NCBI GenBank assembly: GCA_002728755.1
Contig: PBVT01000060.1
Coordinates: 1-41,781 of the forward strand
DNA from: Myxococcales bacterium
GTDB taxonomy: Bacteria > Myxococcota_A > UBA9042 > UBA3505
DNA length: 41,781 nucleotides
Direction: 5' to 3'
The notes under the pieces were generated by a model, which did no database searches, was not told where the DNA came from, and saw only the letters and a list, made by a program, of their open reading frames with translations. The first letter of the stretch is position 1. Each line of letters begins with the position of its first letter. The position numbers and the translations under genes are program-made. Shown piece after piece: positions 8,580 to 16,716 of the stretch.

Positions 8580-8597
8580 CTACCTTGAACATGGTAG
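8580..8597 (+). terminator. Possible hairpin after repeat copy B
   Basis: CTACC (8580-8584) and GGTAG (8593-8597) form a 5-bp stem, with a TG/CA pair inside the loop. It lies 12 bp after the TGA that follows repeat copy B, so it could be the original terminator of the hydrolase gene. There is no clear T-tract, and an operator for the 8630 gene is equally possible. Confidence 0.25.
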
Positions 8598-8629
8598 GCT
8601 GAGCGTTCCATTGCAGAGATGAGGATCGG

Positions 8630-9445
8630 ATGCGAATTGCAAGCCTATGTGCAGCCCTAATGTTTTTCCTGGTCGGGAACGCCTGGTCGGTTCCGGGGCC
8701 ATTGAGTCCCGAACAGTTGGCCGATCTGGCCGATCTGCATATCGTCGGGCAGGTATCGTCCGTGGAGTGTACTGGACCGACGGTTTCTGGTGATGGTGGG
8801 GCAACAACCAGCTTCTACCGGGCGGCAGTGTTAATCATAACCCTCCACGATGGTGACGCGGCAGAGGGAGATATTGTCTACACGGATTTCGAAAGGAACG
8901 ATTGGAATGGCAATCCTCCTCTTTGTGGCACAAGCGGGCCTGCGTTTCCCCAGGGTTTGATCGCCGAGATGTATCTGGAAGCTACCGACGTGGCGGACGC
9001 CTATAAGTCCGTGCATTGGAACGCTGTCACAGAGGTTGAAGGAAGTGACGCGCAGGAGTTACCGTCCTGCGATGAATGGGTTGAGCCTACGGACGCCGGG
9101 GGGGCAGAAGATGCCGGGGGAAGTTCCGATGATACCGGTGGCGATGAAGATGCAGGGGGGAGTCCGGTAGATGCCGGGAGTTCCAGTGAAGATTCATCGG
9201 AAGAGCCCGACTCCGTCGATGGGGGAGGAGGGACGCCAGAGGTTAGCGAGGACACGAACTCGGGTGAGGGCGAGGTCTCTGTGGCTGCTGATGCTGGGGC
9301 TCCGGCCGAAGATACGGGGAGCACGAGCAGCTCGTCAGGAGGGTGTTCTGTAGCAGATAAGCCCGCGCATGGTGCGTGGTTGATGATGACTCTTCTTCTG
9401 GGTTTGGTTGTCGTATGGCGCCGTTCACGGATAATTCGAGCGTGA
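8630..9445 (+). CDS. Secreted protein with MYXO-CTERM-like sorting tail
   Basis: The 271-residue product has a signal peptide (MRIASLCAAL, cleavage near WS-VP). A domain of about 125 residues (LADLHIVGQVSSVEC, YRAAVLIITLHDGD, IVYTDFERNDW) may be a beta-rich fold but matches no family I recognise. A long Asp/Gly/Ser/Glu linker (about 143-238) follows. The C terminus is tripartite: SSGGCS, a hydrophobic helix (AWLMMTLLLGLVVVW) and a basic RRSR tail. This is the architecture of MYXO-CTERM signals, which are processed to anchor proteins on the myxobacterial surface. Its TGA overlaps the next ATG by one base, so it is probably translationally coupled to the EEP lipoprotein. Confidence 0.8.
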   Translation: MRIASLCAALMFFLVGNAWSVPGPLSPEQLADLADLHIVGQVSSVECTGPTVSGDGGATTSFYRAAVLIITLHDGDAAEGDIVYTDFERNDWNGNPPLCGTSGPAFPQGLIAEMYLEATDVADAYKSVHWNAVTEVEGSDAQELPSCDEWVEPTDAGGAEDAGGSSDDTGGDEDAGGSPVDAGSSSEDSSEEPDSVDGGGGTPEVSEDTNSGEGEVSVAADAGAPAEDTGSTSSSSGGCSVADKPAHGAWLMMTLLLGLVVVWRRSRIIRA

Positions 9446-10311
9446 TGAAGCCGTCACTACGTACCCTCGTCTGCACAGCTCTCCTATGGATCGGCCTGGC
9501 TGGCTGTGGGGCCGAATCGGCTGGCGATGCAGACGTGGATTCGACGGTCCGGGAATTCCAGCTCCTCACCTATAATGTGGCGGGGCTGCCCCAGGGGTTG
9601 TCGAGCTCCAACCCTGAGCTGTACATCCCCATGATCAGCCCACTTCTCAACGCGTATGATGTGGTCCTGGTACAAGAGGACTTCTGGTATCACGACGAGT
9701 TATCTGCCGCTGTGGAGCTTCCGTACCAATCCGAACCCATGTGGGAGGAACCCACCATCGAGACCATGGGGGATGGGCTGAACCGATTTTCGACGTTCCC
9801 CTTCACAGACCATATTCGAGTCGTCTGGCCCAACTGCCATGGCCATCTGGATTGTGCCAGCGACTGTTTGGCGACCAAAGGCTTCTCCGTTGCACGTACA
9901 GAATTGGAAGAAGGGGTCTTCGTGGATATCTATAATCTACACGCCGAGGCGGGTGGGTGCCCAGAGGATTACACGGCTCGTAGAGAGGGGGTCCTGGCCT
10001 TAAAAGATCATATTCTAGAGCATTCGGACGGTGAGGCGATCCTGGTCGCGGGGGATTATAATCTCTCCGAATCGGATCCTCAGGACAAAGAGCTGTTGGA
10101 GGAGTTTCGAACGTTGACGGGGTTGGAGGAGACCTGTGCAAGGCTCAGCTGTGGCGTCGACAGTATCGACAAGATCATGATTCGCAGTTCCGAGTCTCTG
10201 GAGTTGATCCCTCTTCAATGGGAGATCCCCTCTAATTTCGTTGATGCGAATGGAAACAACCTCTCGGACCATCCACCCATTGTAGGGCGGTTTGGCTGGA
10301 AGATGCGTTGA
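9445..10311 (+). CDS. Lipoprotein of the endonuclease/exonuclease/phosphatase (EEP) superfamily
   Basis: The 288-residue product starts at ATG 9445, sharing one base with the stop of the gene before (TGATG). The lipobox ends LAGC. The EEP motifs are in order: LLTYNVAG (metal-binding Asn), VLVQED (metal-binding Glu), NLHAEAG (catalytic His region), AGDYNL (Asp/Asn), DKI and a final LSDHPP (catalytic Asp-His). Members are DNases, sphingomyelinases or inositol-phosphate phosphatases. The NLHAEAG and QED variants look more like the secreted sphingomyelinase / phosphodiesterase branch than AP endonucleases, but the substrate cannot be decided. Several extra cysteines suggest disulfides and extracytoplasmic action. 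Confidence 0.88.
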   Translation: MKPSLRTLVCTALLWIGLAGCGAESAGDADVDSTVREFQLLTYNVAGLPQGLSSSNPELYIPMISPLLNAYDVVLVQEDFWYHDELSAAVELPYQSEPMWEEPTIETMGDGLNRFSTFPFTDHIRVVWPNCHGHLDCASDCLATKGFSVARTELEEGVFVDIYNLHAEAGGCPEDYTARREGVLALKDHILEHSDGEAILVAGDYNLSESDPQDKELLEEFRTLTGLEETCARLSCGVDSIDKIMIRSSESLELIPLQWEIPSNFVDANGNNLSDHPPIVGRFGWKMR

Positions 10312-10359
10312 GAACTGCTCTGGGGTCGTGGTATCTCTTGATACGAACTGTGAATCGGA

Positions 10360-11565
10360 ATGGTAGAGTACCGTATGCTTGATTCTATGTGGGACATCAC
10401 CCTTGCTCTAGCTCCCTGGCTTTTGCTCGGGACCTTGGTCGCGGGATTGCTTCACGTACTCTTGCCACCTGGTTTTGTCCGGCGGCAGCTACGCGGCCGC
10501 TTTGGTGTTCTTAAGGCGGTAGGACTGGGCGTTCCGCTGCCTCTTTGTTCCTGTGGTGTGATCCCAGCGGGTCTGGGCTTGAAGCGCGACGGAGCGAGCA
10601 ATGGGGCGTCGATCGGGTTTCTAATCAGCACGCCCCAGACCGGCGTGGATTCGGTCTTTGTTAGCGCGTCCTTTCTGGGCTGGCCGTTCGCTCTGTTCAA
10701 AGTGGTGGCTGCGCTGGTGACAGGGCTCATCGGTGGGCTGTTTACGGATTGGGTGGATACGGAGAACCAGGATACAAATAACGACGTAGAACCCAGCCAC
10801 GCCCCCGAACGAAGCGTGCAGGAGATGGTCTGGCATAGTCTCGATATTGTTCGGTCCATCTGGTTCTGGTTGGTGGTTGGTATTGTCGCGTCGGCCCTCA
10901 TACAGAACTATGTGCCGGACTCCTTCTTTGGCGATGTTTCGGGACATGGTGATCTCCTATCGATGCTCGCGATACTCGCGGTATCGCTACCTCTGTATGT
11001 CTGCGCCACGGCCTCTGTCCCGATCGCGGCCGCCTTTGTGGCTGGAGGAATGCCAGCAGGGGCCGCAATCGTCTTTCTTATGGCTGGTCCGGCCACAAAT
11101 GTAGCTACCGTGGGTGCCGTATACCGTGGATTTGGGCGTCGGGCGCTGACGATCTATCTTCTAACGATCGTTGTTGGGAGTATGTTGGCGGGCTTTGCTT
11201 TTGAAGAGATCTTGAGCCAGACCGATGCCAGCGGGCAGGTTGAACATCTACATGAGGCCTGGTGGGCGGTAGCTTGCGGTGTTGTATTTTGTGGGCTCAT
11301 GGGCTTCTTCGCCATAGAAGAGCTGCGCAACCGCCTACGTCGCGCAGCTACCCTGGATGGGGAAGGGGCCACGATTCACGAGCTCTCTGTGGCGGGTATG
11401 ACCTGTAACGGATGCGTGAATAAGCTACGGGGACGACTCGAAGCACTCGAAGGGGTGGCAGCGGTAGAGGTCTTTCTTGAGCCGGGCAGCGCCAGAGTGC
11501 AGGGAACCATCACCGTGGATCAGTTCCGTCAGACTATTGAAGACGCGGGCTTCACGCCTGTTTGA
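10360..11565 (+). CDS. SO_0444-type Cu/Zn efflux permease with C-terminal heavy-metal-associated domain
   Basis: The 401-residue inner-membrane protein belongs to the ArsP_1/DUF318 permease family. Around eight hydrophobic segments are visible. The signature PLPLCSCGVIPAGLGL occurs near residue 60, followed by the family-typical STPQTGVDS; a second half repeats the pattern around SLPLYVCATASVPIAAA. Residues about 336-401 form an HMA ferredoxin-like domain with the metal-binding motif GMTCNGC and the HMA end ...EDAGFTPV. The architecture matches proteins named SO_0444 family Cu/Zn efflux transporters. Start choice is uncertain: ATG 10360, 10375 and 10390 are all in frame and none has a strong Shine-Dalgarno. 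It lies 48 bp after the EEP gene and may be co-transcribed. Confidence 0.9.
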   Translation: MVEYRMLDSMWDITLALAPWLLLGTLVAGLLHVLLPPGFVRRQLRGRFGVLKAVGLGVPLPLCSCGVIPAGLGLKRDGASNGASIGFLISTPQTGVDSVFVSASFLGWPFALFKVVAALVTGLIGGLFTDWVDTENQDTNNDVEPSHAPERSVQEMVWHSLDIVRSIWFWLVVGIVASALIQNYVPDSFFGDVSGHGDLLSMLAILAVSLPLYVCATASVPIAAAFVAGGMPAGAAIVFLMAGPATNVATVGAVYRGFGRRALTIYLLTIVVGSMLAGFAFEEILSQTDASGQVEHLHEAWWAVACGVVFCGLMGFFAIEELRNRLRRAATLDGEGATIHELSVAGMTCNGCVNKLRGRLEALEGVAAVEVFLEPGSARVQGTITVDQFRQTIEDAGFTPV

Positions 11566-11574
11566 TTGGTGTGA

Positions 11575-13152
11575 TCAGGGCAGTGCTAAACCACTATGCA
11601 TGAGGTTCAGCAGATCGGCGTCACGATCCGCGCTCAGTTCCCAGTTCATCATGCCGCCGAGTTGGTGTTCGTTCACATAGTCGATCTTGGCTTGCACGGA
11701 TTCCTGGTCATCATAGCTGATGAAGACCTGCTGACTGGCACTATAGATCCAGGGCACGAGAGCCTCTGCGTGAAACGAGCGTACCCAATCCCCCTGGCCG
11801 ACATAATTGGCTTTCAAATCGGAGTAATCGAATACGCCTGCTTCCCACGTTCCCGGTGGTACAGTTCCCGAGGCGGTCTGGTATAGGCCGTTGTTGGTCG
11901 TGGGAACACCTCCCCACCCGCGCCCATAGAAGGCGGTCCCGACCACGATCTTTTCGGACGGAACACCGAGGGATAGATAGGTCTGTACTGCTTCATGCAG
12001 GGTACGTCCCGCCGCTCCTCCCGCAGGATCATCCGTTGTGGGGTACAGCGCTGCGTTGAAGTTCGTTTTGCTATCCCATCCACCATGAAAGTCGTAGGTC
12101 ATCAGATTGATCCAATCGAGGATGACGGCCAACTCCACCACCTCTAGATTCTCGAGGGTGGTGGGACCCGCAGGAGCTGCGATGGTGAGAAGATAGTCTT
12201 TTCCAGTGCTCTCGGTGAGGGCGTTCAGTTGGTTTCGGAACTCGGCCATCAATAGAGTGTAGTTTTCTTTGTCGGCGGGGACGCCCGGGTTGAGGCCTCC
12301 GCCCACCGGATATTCCCAGTCCACATCGATGCCGTCGAAACCATAGTCGGTCACGAACATCAGGCAGGAGCTTACAAATTGTTGGCGGCTGGCCTCGGTC
12401 ATCGCTACGGCCGAGAAATTCCCCGACCAGGTCCAGCCACCAATGGAGATGAGCGTCTTGAGATGGGGGTGCTGCTCTTTCAGCAGAAGAAGCTGGTAGA
12501 AATTCCCTGCAAGCGGTTGATCCCAGGTGTCACCAGGGTAGGTCTTGTCTACATCGGCCCAGGGATCCCCCAGAACACACTCTCCCGAGGGGCTGATATT
12601 GGCGAAGGCATAGTTGATATGGGTCAGCTTATCCGCCGGTATATCCATAACATGGTAGTTCCGGGCGTAGATGCTCCAGGCCGGAAAGTAGCCGATACTA
12701 CGTTTCGCTGTTGGAGTAGAACCCTGGCTATCGGCCTGCACGTCGGCTTGCGCATCGGGCTCTGCGTCGGGTGTCGCATCAGACTGTACATCGGGTTCAG
12801 CATCCGGCGTGGCATCGGGCTCTGCGTCGGGTGTCGCATCAGACTGTACATCGGGCTCAGCATCCGGCGTGGTGTCGGGCTCTGCGTCGGGGGTTGCATC
12901 CGATTGCACATCGGGCTCGGCATCTGGCGTGGTATCGGGCTCGGCATCTGGCGTGGTATCGGGCTCGGCATCTGAGGTTGTCTCGGGCTCCGCATCAGCC
13001 GTGACATCAGGCTCGGCATCAGGGGTTGCATCGTGCTGTACATCAGCCATGGAGCTATCGGATGGAGGGGTGCAGTCCGGTACGACGACGATCGTCTCCT
13101 TGCCACAATGAACCAACAGGCACAGACATCCGAGCAGAACAAATACGCGCAT
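11575..13152 (-). CDS. GH18 chitinase-like lipoprotein with DATPDAEPD-repeat linker
   Basis: The 525-residue product starts at ATG 13152 (GAGG upstream); a longer in-frame start at 13236 would bury the signal. The lipobox ends LVHC (Cys16). Residues about 40-138 are an acidic Pro/Ala/Asp repeat linker, probably spanning the envelope. The GH18 barrel follows (about 150-525): RSIGYFPAWSIY, LTHINYAFANI, TLISIGGWTWSGNFS, and the catalytic DGIDVDWEYP with proton donor Glu280. Later come LMTYDFHGGWD, GTAFYGRGW and a terminal GGMMNWELSADRD. All DxxDxDxE residues are intact, so hydrolysis of chitin or other GlcNAc polymers is likely. It is convergent with the permease gene, 9 bp apart. Confidence 0.95.
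   Translation of the reverse strand: MRVFVLLGCLCLLVHCGKETIVVVPDCTPPSDSSMADVQHDATPDAEPDVTADAEPETTSDAEPDTTPDAEPDTTPDAEPDVQSDATPDAEPDTTPDAEPDVQSDATPDAEPDATPDAEPDVQSDATPDAEPDAQADVQADSQGSTPTAKRSIGYFPAWSIYARNYHVMDIPADKLTHINYAFANISPSGECVLGDPWADVDKTYPGDTWDQPLAGNFYQLLLLKEQHPHLKTLISIGGWTWSGNFSAVAMTEASRQQFVSSCLMFVTDYGFDGIDVDWEYPVGGGLNPGVPADKENYTLLMAEFRNQLNALTESTGKDYLLTIAAPAGPTTLENLEVVELAVILDWINLMTYDFHGGWDSKTNFNAALYPTTDDPAGGAAGRTLHEAVQTYLSLGVPSEKIVVGTAFYGRGWGGVPTTNNGLYQTASGTVPPGTWEAGVFDYSDLKANYVGQGDWVRSFHAEALVPWIYSASQQVFISYDDQESVQAKIDYVNEHQLGGMMNWELSADRDADLLNLMHSGLALP
12739..13035 (-). repeat. Tandem repeat encoding the acidic linker of the GH18 lipoprotein
   Basis: In-frame DNA repeats of about 24-60 bp encode DATPDAEPD, TTPDAEPD and VQSDATPDAEPD units, about 100 residues in all. 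Near-identical copies suggest that length may vary between strains by slippage. Confidence 0.9.
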
Positions 13153-13316
13153 TGAGAAGACCTCGAAGGAAGCAGGGGTTAGCAACCGAAAGAGTATGCC
13201 AGTTTCCAGATTATGCGTCTTGTACGGTTGGTTCATTTTCTAAGGGTATTCCCCTTGGAACGACCCGCATGACCACGTTCTGCGTCTGGAAATCGTTGAC
13301 GTGGGTTGTGAAGTCC

Positions 13317-13338
13317 GATAGCTCACCGGACAGCTATC
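13317..13338. promoter_or_regulatory. Inverted repeat upstream of menB
   Basis: GATAGCT (13317-13323) and AGCTATC (13332-13338) are a perfect 7-bp inverted repeat around CACCGGAC, 38 bp before the menB start. TTGACG at 13296-13301 could be a -35 box, which would place the repeat across the -10 region, but no good -10 is seen. It may be an operator. Confidence 0.25.
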
Positions 13339-13375
13339 CCACGGTTTCGAGCGAACTGCGACAGGAGCATCCGCT

Positions 13376-14269
13376 ATGGTATCTACGATCTTCAATCCCG
13401 AAAAATGGCGTAAAGTCGACGGATTCGACTTCCAGGACGTGACCTATCATAGAGCCATTGATCAGGGGACGGTGCGCATCGCTATCGACCGCCCAGATGT
13501 TCGCAATGCCTTTCGTCCGCAGACAGTGGACGAGCTCTATCAGGCCCTGGATCATGCGCGTATGACCAGTGATGTGGGCTGCGTTCTACTCACGGGAAAC
13601 GGCCCGTCTTCAAAAGATGGCGGTTGGGCGTTTTCCTCGGGTGGCGATCAACGGATCCGGGGACGAGATGGCTACAAATACGAGAACCAGGATCAGCAAG
13701 TCGATCCAGCACGACTCGGTCGCCTACATATCCTTGAGGTGCAGCGTCTGATTCGCTTTATGCCCAAGGTCGTCATTGCCGTGGTTCCGGGCTGGGCCGT
13801 AGGAGGAGGGCATAGCCTTCATGTGATCTGCGATATGACGGTAGCGAGCCGGGAACACGCCATGTTCAAGCAGACCGATCCCGATGTGGCCAGTTTCGAT
13901 AGTGGATATGGTTCGGCCTATCTGGCCCGTCAGGTGGGCCAGAAACGGGCCCGTGAGATCTTCTTCCTGGGCCGTAATTATACGGCGCAAGAAGCGTTCG
14001 ATATGGGCATGGTGAACGCGGTGGTAGCCCACGAAGAGCTGGAAGACCTTGCTCTGGATTGGGGTAGGGCCATCAATGGGAAATCACCGACGGCTATGCG
14101 TATGTTGAAGTTTGGCTTCAACCTCATCGACGACGGTCTTGTTGGCCAACAGCTTTTCGCGGGTGAGGCGACGAGATTGGCCTATGGTACGGACGAAGCG
14201 CGGGAAGGGCGAGATGCTTTTCTCGAGAAACGGGACCAGGACTATGATGGTTTCCCCTGGCACTATTAG
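13376..14269 (+). CDS. menB: 1,4-dihydroxy-2-naphthoyl-CoA synthase MenB
   Basis: MenB closes the second ring in menaquinone synthesis, converting o-succinylbenzoyl-CoA to 1,4-dihydroxy-2-naphthoyl-CoA. The 297-residue product is a crotonase-fold enzyme with MenB-specific blocks: VRNAFRPQTVDEL, WAFSSGGDQRIRG, GWAVGGGHSLHVICDMTVAS (oxyanion region), the KQTDPDVASFDSGYGSAYLAR segment with the catalytic Asp and Tyr, and the MenB-type ending FLEKRDQDYDGFPWHY. AGGAG precedes the ATG at good spacing. The length is normal for the family. The gene stands alone, with no other men gene in the window, and implies a menaquinone respiratory chain. Confidence 0.97.
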   Translation: MVSTIFNPEKWRKVDGFDFQDVTYHRAIDQGTVRIAIDRPDVRNAFRPQTVDELYQALDHARMTSDVGCVLLTGNGPSSKDGGWAFSSGGDQRIRGRDGYKYENQDQQVDPARLGRLHILEVQRLIRFMPKVVIAVVPGWAVGGGHSLHVICDMTVASREHAMFKQTDPDVASFDSGYGSAYLARQVGQKRAREIFFLGRNYTAQEAFDMGMVNAVVAHEELEDLALDWGRAINGKSPTAMRMLKFGFNLIDDGLVGQQLFAGEATRLAYGTDEAREGRDAFLEKRDQDYDGFPWHY

Positions 14270-14283
14270 AACGTCTGGTCGAT

Positions 14284-15615
14284 CTATTCGACGATGACGG
14301 TCTTAAACATATCGAATAGGGCTGCATGCCCGGCATCACTGGGGTGAATGCAGGTCTCGTCGAAATAAATCTCTGTATCCGGCCCAAGATAACATTCGTT
14401 ATTCACGTCTGCGTTGGGGCCCGTCGCCACGTAGCCATGGCCACAGAAGTGTTCCAATGACCAGATCACATCGGTCTGGGTTTCGACCGCGATCTTTACA
14501 TATTGTTCGAGAATATAGATGACGATCTCTCGCTGGATTTCCGGGTTGGCCCATTCGTCAAATCCGATAAGGCCGGCCGCCGGGCAGGACGACACGTTCC
14601 CGGTGGCGTCGGTGAATTCAAAAGGATTGGCGAAGATCACGTAGGAACCATTGGGGAAGCGTTCTGGGTCCGTCAGCCATTCAACGGCTTCGCGGAGATA
14701 GTCGACCGTGGCATAAGCCACAGCCCAGGTTGCAGGGTATCCTGCTGCCACTTCGGCTGAACTGGCTTCGGCCCCGAGTTCGGTAATCTTTGAGATGTCA
14801 TTACCTCCCATGGTGAAGAAGATCAGCGTCTTCTTCGTACTTCCACCCGTTGGAAAACAACTCTGAATCTGCTTTTTCCCGTCCAGGAAATCATCCGTGC
14901 GGGCACCCCAGTCGGCGCAATTCCAGAAATCTCCTGACTTCTTCTTACCTGCACTTCCGCTTATGTAGTCGTAGGTCTTCCAGAGTCCCCAGTCGATGAA
15001 GTTTCCTTTATCCACGTTGAAGGTGGTGGCCAACCATTCGGCGAGGAGGTTCCGGAAGAAGTGGCTGTTGTCGACAGACAGGGGGTGAGCCAGGTTCGGC
15101 GTGCCTTGACTCACGGAGTCTCCCATAACGACGACCTGTTGGACGCCAATGATGTCCTGGTGGTTGGTCCCGAAACAATGGGATCCGACGATCGGCGCGA
15201 ATTGATCGTAATCGGGGGTGGACTTTGTTGGGTCGGTGGAACCGGAAAAACAAAGGTCTGCGATGGTTGTAGTTGGAACATCTGCTGGACTCGTATCGTT
15301 CGTGTCTTCAACTGTACCGGTCTCGGCGATCTCAGTGAGGGTGTCGGCTGTGCCTACCTCGGCGGCGGATGTGTCGTTCAGCTCGGGCGGATCTGCGTCT
15401 GTGGTCACCGTCTCTGGGGCGTTGCTGTCCGATGGATCTGTAGCATCCAACGTAGTCGAAACATCCGAGGTAGCCCCCCCGCTGGTATCGGGCAGGGTAG
15501 AGCTTGTGTCGTCTGACGAGCAGCCAAAGAATCCAAAAAGAAGTAGGAATACGAGGGGATAGCGGATGTGATTGGTATGCATGAACACTCGAATAGTGCG
15601 TAGGAAAGGCTGCAT
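14284..15615 (-). CDS. SGNH/GDSL-family hydrolase lipoprotein
   Basis: The 443-residue product has a lipobox ending GFFGC and an Asp/Thr/Ser/Glu linker to about residue 125. Two starts are possible: ATG 15615, preceded by AGGGGC at good spacing (chosen), and ATG 15582 (MHTNHIR), which has no clear Shine-Dalgarno. The catalytic region shows the SGNH blocks: VVVMGDSVSQG (block I nucleophile Ser), FFTMGGNDIS (block III Asn) and HPSDAGHAALFDMF (block V Asp-x-x-His variant). Several cysteines (SCFP, NVSSCPA, EHFCGH, NECYL, ETCIHP) suggest disulfides. Family members are esterases, lipases or carbohydrate acetylesterases; the substrate is not evident. It is convergent with menB, separated by 14 bp. 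Confidence 0.9.
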   Translation of the reverse strand: MQPFLRTIRVFMHTNHIRYPLVFLLLFGFFGCSSDDTSSTLPDTSGGATSDVSTTLDATDPSDSNAPETVTTDADPPELNDTSAAEVGTADTLTEIAETGTVEDTNDTSPADVPTTTIADLCFSGSTDPTKSTPDYDQFAPIVGSHCFGTNHQDIIGVQQVVVMGDSVSQGTPNLAHPLSVDNSHFFRNLLAEWLATTFNVDKGNFIDWGLWKTYDYISGSAGKKKSGDFWNCADWGARTDDFLDGKKQIQSCFPTGGSTKKTLIFFTMGGNDISKITELGAEASSAEVAAGYPATWAVAYATVDYLREAVEWLTDPERFPNGSYVIFANPFEFTDATGNVSSCPAAGLIGFDEWANPEIQREIVIYILEQYVKIAVETQTDVIWSLEHFCGHGYVATGPNADVNNECYLGPDTEIYFDETCIHPSDAGHAALFDMFKTVIVE

Positions 15616-15683
15616 TCTGCCCCTGGATTTCAGCTAAAGGCAATGAATTGGTTGAAACAGCCAATGGTTGAGATCAGACTTTT

Positions 15684-15697
15684 CATGCCAAGGCATG
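15684..15697. promoter_or_regulatory. Palindrome CATGCC-AA-GGCATG between divergent genes
   Basis: A perfect 6-bp inverted repeat with a 2-bp centre lies in the 155-bp region shared by the SGNH hydrolase gene (minus) and the CarF-like gene (plus), about 55 bp upstream of the predicted carF transcription start. The compact symmetry fits a dimeric regulator site better than a terminator. Confidence 0.3.
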
Positions 15698-15737
15698 GCA
15701 GGATGTAGCCAAAAAAAACGTGATTTTGTAGAAACAC

Positions 15738-15746
15738 TGCTATAAA
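15738..15746 (+). promoter_or_regulatory. Extended -10 promoter for the CarF-like gene
   Basis: TGCTATAAA (TG at 15738-15739, TATAAA at 15741-15746) fits an extended -10 element; there is no -35-like box 17 bp upstream, which extended -10 promoters can do without. Transcription would start near 15753, only 6 bases before a possible TTG start at 15759, and this favours the GTG at 15771. Confidence 0.4.
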
Positions 15747-15770
15747 ACTCCCGTCCCGTTGAGGAAAGCC

Positions 15771-16580
15771 GTGCGTTTCAAGATTCAACATATTGCCGCT
15801 GAGAAGCTGGCTTCGGCGTATACGCCGACGCAGCATAGGATCAACCAGATCGGTGTGTTCCTATATGTGGCCTTATGTGGAACCGGTCTGTTTCGTCTTG
15901 CCAATGTGGTGCCTGCCGAGTTGGCCTGGATCGTAGGGGTCGGTGCATTCGTAGGTATTCTTCTGTCGGATATGTTCACAGGCTTTGTGCATTGGGGCTG
16001 TGACACATTTGGTCGGTCCGACACCTTTTTCTGGGGCCGGATCTTTATCCGATCCTTTCGTGAACATCATGTGGATCCCTTGGCTATTACGCGCCACGAT
16101 TGGGCGCAATGCAATGGTGAAGCCTGTCTTGTCGGTATTCCGTTAACACTTCCATTGGTGCTTTTTCTTCCTGGCGCCGGAAGTGGCTGGGTCATCTTCT
16201 TCTGGAGCTTGGCGTTCTTCATGCTTGTCTTCTCGGCCTTAGCGAACCAATTCCATAAATGGGCTCATCAAAAAGAGACCCCACCATTGGTCGGATTTTT
16301 ACAGAAGACGGGGATATTGATGTCCTTTCGGCATCATCAAAAGCACCACAGAGCCCCGTATACGAAAGGCTATTGCATCACAGTCGGCTGGATGAATCCC
16401 ATTCTCGATCGAATCGGTTTCTGGCGTTTTATGGAGAACGTATCGATGCGGATCTGGGGCAATCTTCCCCGTGAGGATGATGTGGGGACCGAGGGTGCCC
16501 TCCAGATCATGGAGCATCTGGAGATGAAAATCCCCCCCAACGTTCGCGTACAGCTAGACGCCCATACAAGTCGAAGCTGA
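15771..16580 (+). CDS. carF: CarF/TMEM189-family plasmanylethanolamine desaturase
   Basis: This family introduces the vinyl-ether double bond that makes plasmalogens; in Myxococcus xanthus CarF is needed for the light-induced carotenoid response. The 269-residue product is an integral membrane protein with hydrophobic segments near 22-45, 50-70 and 125-160. It carries the family's His-rich motifs: DMFTGFVHWGCDTFG, FREHHVDPLAITRHD, ANQFHKWAHQ and FRHHQKHHRAPYTKGYC, which bind the di-iron centre, then VGWMNPILD. The GTG start is chosen because GAGGAAA lies 5-6 bases upstream. Without visible carQRS-like genes, a light-signalling role here is unproven; plasmalogen synthesis is the safer call. 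Confidence 0.93.
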   Translation: MRFKIQHIAAEKLASAYTPTQHRINQIGVFLYVALCGTGLFRLANVVPAELAWIVGVGAFVGILLSDMFTGFVHWGCDTFGRSDTFFWGRIFIRSFREHHVDPLAITRHDWAQCNGEACLVGIPLTLPLVLFLPGAGSGWVIFFWSLAFFMLVFSALANQFHKWAHQKETPPLVGFLQKTGILMSFRHHQKHHRAPYTKGYCITVGWMNPILDRIGFWRFMENVSMRIWGNLPREDDVGTEGALQIMEHLEMKIPPNVRVQLDAHTSRS

Positions 16581-16602
16581 AAAACTCCGGGTTGGTGGAG
16601 CC

Positions 16603-16624
16603 GAAGCCGCCTTGAGTTGGCTTC
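16603..16624 (+). terminator. Weak candidate terminator after the CarF-like gene
   Basis: GAAGCC and GGCTTC form a 6-bp stem with a 10-base loop, followed by CTTTGTCT. It lies 23 bp after the stop codon. The T-tract is broken, so the call is weak. Confidence 0.35.
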
Positions 16625-16716
16625 CTTTGTCTGCTAATTTATCCCCTTCGTGCGATGGGATGTTTCGCATAGAGTGGTGCAGTAATCATGATTTGGGCCT
16701 TTAGGGGGAGAGAATA

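Noticed and set aside
12379..12975. Plus-strand open frame with regular RIGLCVG-type repeats
   Set aside because: It is the antisense reading of the GH18 gene; the repeats come from the DATPDAEPD linker.
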